Positions 59,630-64,000 of a DNA stretch of 64,000 nucleotides are shown here, piece by piece. The stretch spans positions 372,001 through 436,000 of the forward strand of contig NZ_CP079110.1 of NCBI RefSeq assembly GCF_019357495.1. The letters run 5' to 3'. The translations under genes and the position numbers were made by a program. This stretch comes from Nosocomiicoccus ampullae (GTDB taxonomy: Bacteria > Bacillota > Bacilli > Staphylococcales > Salinicoccaceae). Numbering within the stretch: the stretch's first letter is position 1; every line of letters begins with the position of its first letter. The notes under the pieces are model-generated. The model searched no databases. It was not told the origin of the DNA and saw only the letters and a program-made list of their open reading frames with translations.

Positions 59630-61319
59630 ATTAACAGGTATCACTGTTGAGCCTGGAATTGTAAGTGGAAAAGTAATCATTGTCGAAGATGTTTTCTTTG
59701 ATATCAACTCAAATTCAATCGATGCTGCTTCAACTTGGAAAGAATATCAACGTTTAGATATCGCTATAGAAACCTCAAAAAGAGAACTTCGTGTTATTCA
59801 AGATAATAGGGAGTTCTCTATTTCTTTAGGCGACGAAGCAATTTTAGAAGCACAAATTATGATGCTTGAAGATCCGTACTTTATCGGAGATATTAGAGAA
59901 GTAATTGATCAGAAAAAAACAGCAGAGTATGCAGTTAACTTTGTAAAAGATGCACTGACAGCTTCTTTTGATACGATTGATGATGCGTATTTACGTGCGA
60001 GAAGAAATGATGTCATTGACCTAACTGAACGTATTATCGCAAATCTTCTTGATACACCTAGAGTAGACTTATCACTACTTAATTCAGATACAATTATTAT
60101 CGCAAAAGAACTTCCGCCATCTATTACTGCAAGTTTAGACAAAAAGTTTGTTAAAGGTGTCGTATTAGAGTCTGGTGCCAAACATTCACATACCGGATTA
60201 TTACTGATGTCAAAAGGAATACCTGCTTTATTTAACGTGGAAGATGCGATTCATCATGCGAGAAATCATAATTTTGCAATTTTAAATAGTCATGAAAGTA
60301 TAATTAATTTCGCACCGACGAAAGAAGAATTAGAAGCTGTTACACTCGTAGAAGAAGATGACGATGATAGTGATATTGACTTAACAAAAGAAACGTATTC
60401 AAAAGATCACGTCAAAATTAAAGTGTCAGCGAATGTTTCGATTCAGTCTTCCGTTGAAGAAGCGCTTCGCTATAAAGCTGAAGGTGTCGGGTTAATGCGT
60501 ACAGAATTTATGTATATGGATCACGATGATTTCCCAAAAGAATCTGATGAAAATAGAGTATATGAATCGGTCGTAAAATCTCTAGAAGACGTGACGTTTC
60601 GTTTACTCGATATCGGTGGAGATAAGTTTTTACCATATCACCCAAAGGAATTACTCGACGAAATTAACCCAGCACTAGGTACAAGAGGTGTTAGATTTTT
60701 AAAACTTTATGAACAAACACTTCGCCAACAAATTCGAGCGATTATTCGTGCGAGTCGATTTGGTACAGTAAAAATTATGGTGCCGATGGTAACGTCTGTT
60801 GAGGAATTTTTATGGATACAAAATATACTTCGTGAAGAAGAAATCCATTTAAGAATGACAGAACAGAAAATACCACTTGGTGCAATGATTGAAACACCTG
60901 CATCAGCGATACATGTCGATAGTTTCGCAAAGTATGCAGATTTTTTAAGCATCGGTACGAATGACTTAACACAGTTTTTACTCGCATTTGACCGAACGAG
61001 TCCGAACTTTGATACACTTGCTCAGTCAATGCATCCGAGTATTTTTAAAGTAATACGAAATGTCGTAATAAGTGGTAAAAAGCACAACATACCAGTTTCG
61101 ATTTGTGGCGTACTTGCACAAAACATTGAAGCAATACCAATATTACTTGGGCTTGGTATTCGTCATATTAGTATCGATCCAAATAAAATGGTCGAAGTAA
61201 AATCAAAAATATCACAATTAAAAATTAAACAACTTCGTAGATTACGCCCGCTAATCAATCACATTGAAACAGAAGAAGAAATACTCTCTGTTGCACGCAG
61301 ATTAAATCAGTCAACCTAA
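59622..61319 (+). CDS. ptsI: Phosphoenolpyruvate-protein phosphotransferase (PTS enzyme I)
   Basis: A 565-residue enzyme I that starts the PTS phosphate relay. The phosphorylated His is in [17 protein letters not shown], a noticeably altered version of the usual GGRTSHSAIMAR. The PEP-binding barrel keeps [33 protein letters not shown] and the active Cys in SICG; the usual RDGS and HPxxx segments differ. So it is divergent but catalytically complete. ATG 59622 overlaps the last eight bases of ptsH (ATGAGTAA), indicating coupling. Confidence 0.93.
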   Translation: MSKLTGITVEPGIVSGKVIIVEDVFFDINSNSIDAASTWKEYQRLDIAIETSKRELRVIQDNREFSISLGDEAILEAQIMMLEDPYFIGDIREVIDQKKTAEYAVNFVKDALTASFDTIDDAYLRARRNDVIDLTERIIANLLDTPRVDLSLLNSDTIIIAKELPPSITASLDKKFVKGVVLESGAKHSHTGLLLMSKGIPALFNVEDAIHHARNHNFAILNSHESIINFAPTKEELEAVTLVEEDDDDSDIDLTKETYSKDHVKIKVSANVSIQSSVEEALRYKAEGVGLMRTEFMYMDHDDFPKESDENRVYESVVKSLEDVTFRLLDIGGDKFLPYHPKELLDEINPALGTRGVRFLKLYEQTLRQQIRAIIRASRFGTVKIMVPMVTSVEEFLWIQNILREEEIHLRMTEQKIPLGAMIETPASAIHVDSFAKYADFLSIGTNDLTQFLLAFDRTSPNFDTLAQSMHPSIFKVIRNVVISGKKHNIPVSICGVLAQNIEAIPILLGLGIRHISIDPNKMVEVKSKISQLKIKQLRRLRPLINHIETEEEILSVARRLNQST

Positions 61320-61345
61320 ATACAATGTATTTAGGTTATTTTTTT
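61313..61345 (+). terminator. Terminator of ptsHI
   Basis: 11-bp perfect stem AACCTAAATAC / GTATTTAGGTT (61313-61323, 61327-61337) followed by seven T. Confidence 0.9.
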
Positions 61346-61362
61346 ACTGTAACGCAAAACTT

Positions 61363-61392
61363 TTGTGAACAGTTGAACATGTATATTATAAT
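61363..61392 (+). promoter_or_regulatory. cydAB promoter with Rex-like operator
   Basis: TTGTGAACAGTTGAACAT (61363-61380) has a perfect left Rex half-site (TTGTGAA) and a poor right half (4 of 7). Its first six bases serve as -35 for TATAAT (61387-61392) at 18-base spacing, so binding would block the promoter. Rex represses cyd genes in related bacteria until NADH rises. Confidence 0.55.
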
Positions 61393-61438
61393 TGATATAC
61401 AACAAAGAGTATTTTAAATATATATAAGGAGGAGAAAA

Positions 61439-62803
61439 ATGGAAGATGTTTTAATTGGTCGAATACTGACCGGTTTAACACTTGGTGTACATATTCTTTA
61501 CGCGACCATAGGTGTAGGTATTCCGTTACTTATTATGGTTTTAGAATTTTTAGGTATTAAAAAGAATGACTACCACTACTTAACAATGGCGCGTCGTATC
61601 GCAATGGGATACACAGTAACTGTTGCGGTAGGTGTTGTAACAGGTACGATTATCGGTCTTCAATTATCACTCATTTGGCCAGAGTTTATGCAGCTTGCAG
61701 GTCATATTATTGCGTTACCACTATTCATGGAAACATTTGCGTTTTTCTTTGAAGCAATATTTTTAGGAATTTATTTATATACATGGGATAGATTTACGAA
61801 TCGCTGGCATCATTGGTACTTAACAATTCCAGTTGTGCTTGGTGCAGGAATTTCAGCAGTATTTATTACGATGGTGAATAGTTTTATGAACTCACCAGCT
61901 GGATTTGAAATTGTAAACGGTACGTTAGTAAATGTCGATCCACTTAAAGCGATGTTTAACCCTTCAATGCCAGAAAGAGTATTTCACGTATTAGTGACTG
62001 CTTATATGACTGCAGCATTCATTATGGCATCAATCGCAGCATTTAAATTATTAAAAGCAAAATTTGATGAGGACCGTGAGTATCATAAAAAAGGTTTAAA
62101 ATTTATGATGACAATCGGTTTAATCATGTCAGCACTCACACTTCTTGCTGGGGACCTTTCGGCAAAATATTTACATGAAAATCAACCAGAAAAGCTGGCA
62201 GCAATGGAGTGGCACTTTGAGACTGAAAGTAATGCTGACCTTATTTTATTTGGAGTTCTTGATGAAGAAAGACAAGAAGTTAAAGGTGCGATTCATATCC
62301 CGAGCGCATTAAGTATTTTATCGGACTGGAAACCAAGTACTGAAGTGACAGGACTTAACGACATTCCAGAAGATGAATGGCCACCACTCGTTATACATTA
62401 CTTCTTTGACGTCATGGTATTTTTCGGAATGTTTGGTTTAGGTGTGAGTATTTTATACTTCATCTTGCATTTCTTTAAGAAAGATTTTCTATATAGCACA
62501 CCGATGTTATATCTATATGTATTAACTGGACCGTTATCATTTTTAGCGATTGAAGCGGGTTGGTTTACAGCTGAACTTGGACGTCAGCCATGGATCGTCC
62601 GAGGATACATGCGAGTCAGTGAAGCAATTACTGAAGCGAGCGGTTTAGGTTTAACATTAATCCTATTCGGTATTTTATACTTCGTTTTAGTAACGACGAC
62701 GATTTTAGTTATGACACGTATGTTTAAAGATAAGTCAGCAACAAAAAGCCAAATCGAATACTACGGCAAAGAGAGTTTAGATGAGACTGGAGGTCGATTC
62801 TAA
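61439..62803 (+). CDS. cydA: Cytochrome bd ubiquinol oxidase subunit I
   Basis: A 454-residue membrane protein, nine helices. Heme ligands are in LGVHILYA (heme b595 His near residue 19) and RVFHVLVTAY (His about 181); GRQPWIVRGYMR is the conserved quinol-side segment. The Q-loop is of the short type seen in Firmicutes. With CydB it reduces O2 to water with high affinity and resists NO and cyanide. AGGAGGAG precedes the ATG. Confidence 0.96.
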   Translation: MEDVLIGRILTGLTLGVHILYATIGVGIPLLIMVLEFLGIKKNDYHYLTMARRIAMGYTVTVAVGVVTGTIIGLQLSLIWPEFMQLAGHIIALPLFMETFAFFFEAIFLGIYLYTWDRFTNRWHHWYLTIPVVLGAGISAVFITMVNSFMNSPAGFEIVNGTLVNVDPLKAMFNPSMPERVFHVLVTAYMTAAFIMASIAAFKLLKAKFDEDREYHKKGLKFMMTIGLIMSALTLLAGDLSAKYLHENQPEKLAAMEWHFETESNADLILFGVLDEERQEVKGAIHIPSALSILSDWKPSTEVTGLNDIPEDEWPPLVIHYFFDVMVFFGMFGLGVSILYFILHFFKKDFLYSTPMLYLYVLTGPLSFLAIEAGWFTAELGRQPWIVRGYMRVSEAITEASGLGLTLILFGILYFVLVTTTILVMTRMFKDKSATKSQIEYYGKESLDETGGRF

Positions 62804-63816
62804 TGGATTTCGCTACTTTAGGTATAACGGTTTTATGGACGTTTTTATACAGTTATGTGGTGATTGCATCGATTGACTTTGGTGCAGGGTTTTATAACTT
62901 CTATGCAAAACTTACAGGTAAAGATAATATCATCACACCAATTATTACTCGGTATTTAAACCCTGTATGGGAAGTAACAAACGTATTCTTTGTATTCTTC
63001 TTCGTTGGAATTGTTGGGTTCTTCCCAGATACTGCGTATTATTTAGGGACAGTGTTACTTATTCCAGCATCGATTTCATTAATTATGTTAGCGATTCGAG
63101 GAAGCTACTATGCATTTAACCAGTACGCAAAAGATTCAAATATGGTCTGGGCATTTTTATACGGAGTGACAGGGTTATTCATACCAGCGTCTCTATCAGT
63201 CGCTTTAGTAATTGCTGAAGGTGGATTTATTGAAGAGACTAGCGCTGGATTAGATCTTGACTTTATAGAGTTATTCTTTAACGGTTACGCATGGTCTGTC
63301 GTATTTTTAGCAGTAATCTCAGTACTTTATATTTCAAGTGGATTTTTACTATTTTACTCAAACCGTGCAAAAGCATATGAAGCAGTTAAATTAACGAGAA
63401 CATGGTTCTTAACGTGGACAATACCGATGCTCGTCATTACACAATTTGTTTTTATAGAGCTTCGTGCGACTAATAGAGAACATTTTGACAATGCGACACA
63501 AAATTACTGGTACTTATTCTTGTTAAGTTTCGTATTTATGTTAGTTGCGATCTACTTAGTATATAAAAAGAAAAATTATGGTGTTGCGTTTATTATGATT
63601 ATGCTTCAATTCGCAACGGCATTTTTCGGATATGGTATAAGTAAATTGCCGTATATTTTATATCCGTTCATTGAACTTGATTCTGTAGTTAACGACTCGA
63701 TGGCAATCGCACTCGTTATTGTATTCATTTTAGGTTTACTACTCTTAATACCAAGTCTTATAATGTTAATGAGATTATTCTTATTTGACAAAGACTACGT
63801 ACAAGGTAAGGAGTAA
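62803..63816 (+). CDS. cydB: Cytochrome bd ubiquinol oxidase subunit II
   Basis: A 337-residue partner of CydA with about eight to nine helices; SIDFGAGFYNF near residue 25, NPVWEVTNVFFVFFFVGIVGFFP and IRGSYYAF are typical. It overlaps cydA by one base (TAATG). It stabilises the heme site and forms the proton path. Confidence 0.95.
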   Translation: MDFATLGITVLWTFLYSYVVIASIDFGAGFYNFYAKLTGKDNIITPIITRYLNPVWEVTNVFFVFFFVGIVGFFPDTAYYLGTVLLIPASISLIMLAIRGSYYAFNQYAKDSNMVWAFLYGVTGLFIPASLSVALVIAEGGFIEETSAGLDLDFIELFFNGYAWSVVFLAVISVLYISSGFLLFYSNRAKAYEAVKLTRTWFLTWTIPMLVITQFVFIELRATNREHFDNATQNYWYLFLLSFVFMLVAIYLVYKKKNYGVAFIMIMLQFATAFFGYGISKLPYILYPFIELDSVVNDSMAIALVIVFILGLLLLIPSLIMLMRLFLFDKDYVQGKE

Positions 63817-63819
63817 ATT

Positions 63820-64000
63820 ATGAAAAAAGAGTTTGCAGTCATCGGTCTAGGAAGATTTGGTTCTAGCATTATTAAAGAGTTAAGAGAACTTAACGTAAAC
63901 GTACTTGCAATTGATAAAGACGAAGCGGTTATTAATGATTATAAAGATATGGTGACTGAAGCAGTCATTGGTAATACGATGGATGAAAATGTGCTGAAAA
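63820..64000 (+). CDS. ktrA: Potassium uptake regulatory subunit KtrA (3' partial)
   Basis: Sixty residues are visible before the window ends. The Rossmann loop VIGLGRFGSSI and the acidic end of strand 2 (AIDKDE) show an RCK_N domain that binds NAD(H) or ATP/ADP and gates the KtrB channel; ktrB is at 21140. AAGGAG lies six bases before the ATG. Its place right after cydB is the same as in S. aureus. Confidence 0.9.
   Translation, partial: MKKEFAVIGLGRFGSSIIKELRELNVNVLAIDKDEAVINDYKDMVTEAVIGNTMDENVLK

Overview
This is low-GC Firmicute chromosome, most probably from the family Staphylococcaceae but outside the well-known Staphylococcus aureus group (Salinicoccus, Jeotgalicoccus or Nosocomiicoccus-like; the genus is an inference). 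The evidence is a gene order close to S. aureus (pepF, RsaE RNA, spxH, truncated globin, CYTH, UPF0738, relQ, nadK, mgtE, fabI; later folD, purD, ptsHI, cydAB, ktrA), a full set of tag/tar wall teichoic acid genes, ComK, and a MurE with a lysine-type DNPG motif.

1-9.7 kb: end of oligoendopeptidase pepF, then an RsaE/RoxS-type regulatory RNA convergent with the ClpXP adaptor gene spxH; globin, CYTH phosphatase, alarmone synthase relQ, NAD kinase, Mg transporter mgtE, and fabI under a FapR-type operator; an esterase, an AI-2E-family permease and a leaderless M23 peptidase. 9.7-15.6 kb: a Tat-dependent GMC dehydrogenase cluster with one Tat-signal small subunit, two tandem flavoprotein paralogues and tatC. 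15.6-25.7 kb: murE, prfC, a yybP-ykoY Mn riboswitch controlling terC, an HtrA-like protease, ktrB, a lipoprotein, an NhaC antiporter, a DUF2187 gene and a SigS-like sigma factor gene.

25.9-27.9 kb: comK followed by 1.34 kb of AT-rich decayed DNA bounded by 61-bp direct repeats of the comK 3' end, which looks like the scar of an integrated element. 27.9-46.9 kb: a wall teichoic acid and surface polymer region with tagA, a Wzz/Wze-like pair, four CDP-glycerol phosphotransferase family proteins, LCP ligase, tarD, exporter tarGH (the ATPase carries a GW-like tail), a TarS-like glycosyltransferase with a DUF5776-like tail and a membrane acyltransferase. An IS3/IS150-family element sits in the centre of a bidirectional terminator at 33.4-34.9 kb.

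47-64 kb: a DUF3298-like lipoprotein, an RND exporter, an SLC13 permease, a DJ-1/PfpI protein, an Ig-like secreted protein, folD divergent from a lone, altered purD (the pur genes that sit between them in S. aureus are absent here), a membrane protein plus formimidoylglutamase pair, ptsHI, cydAB with a Rex-like site, and the start of ktrA. I found no tRNA, rRNA, CRISPR array or intact prophage.
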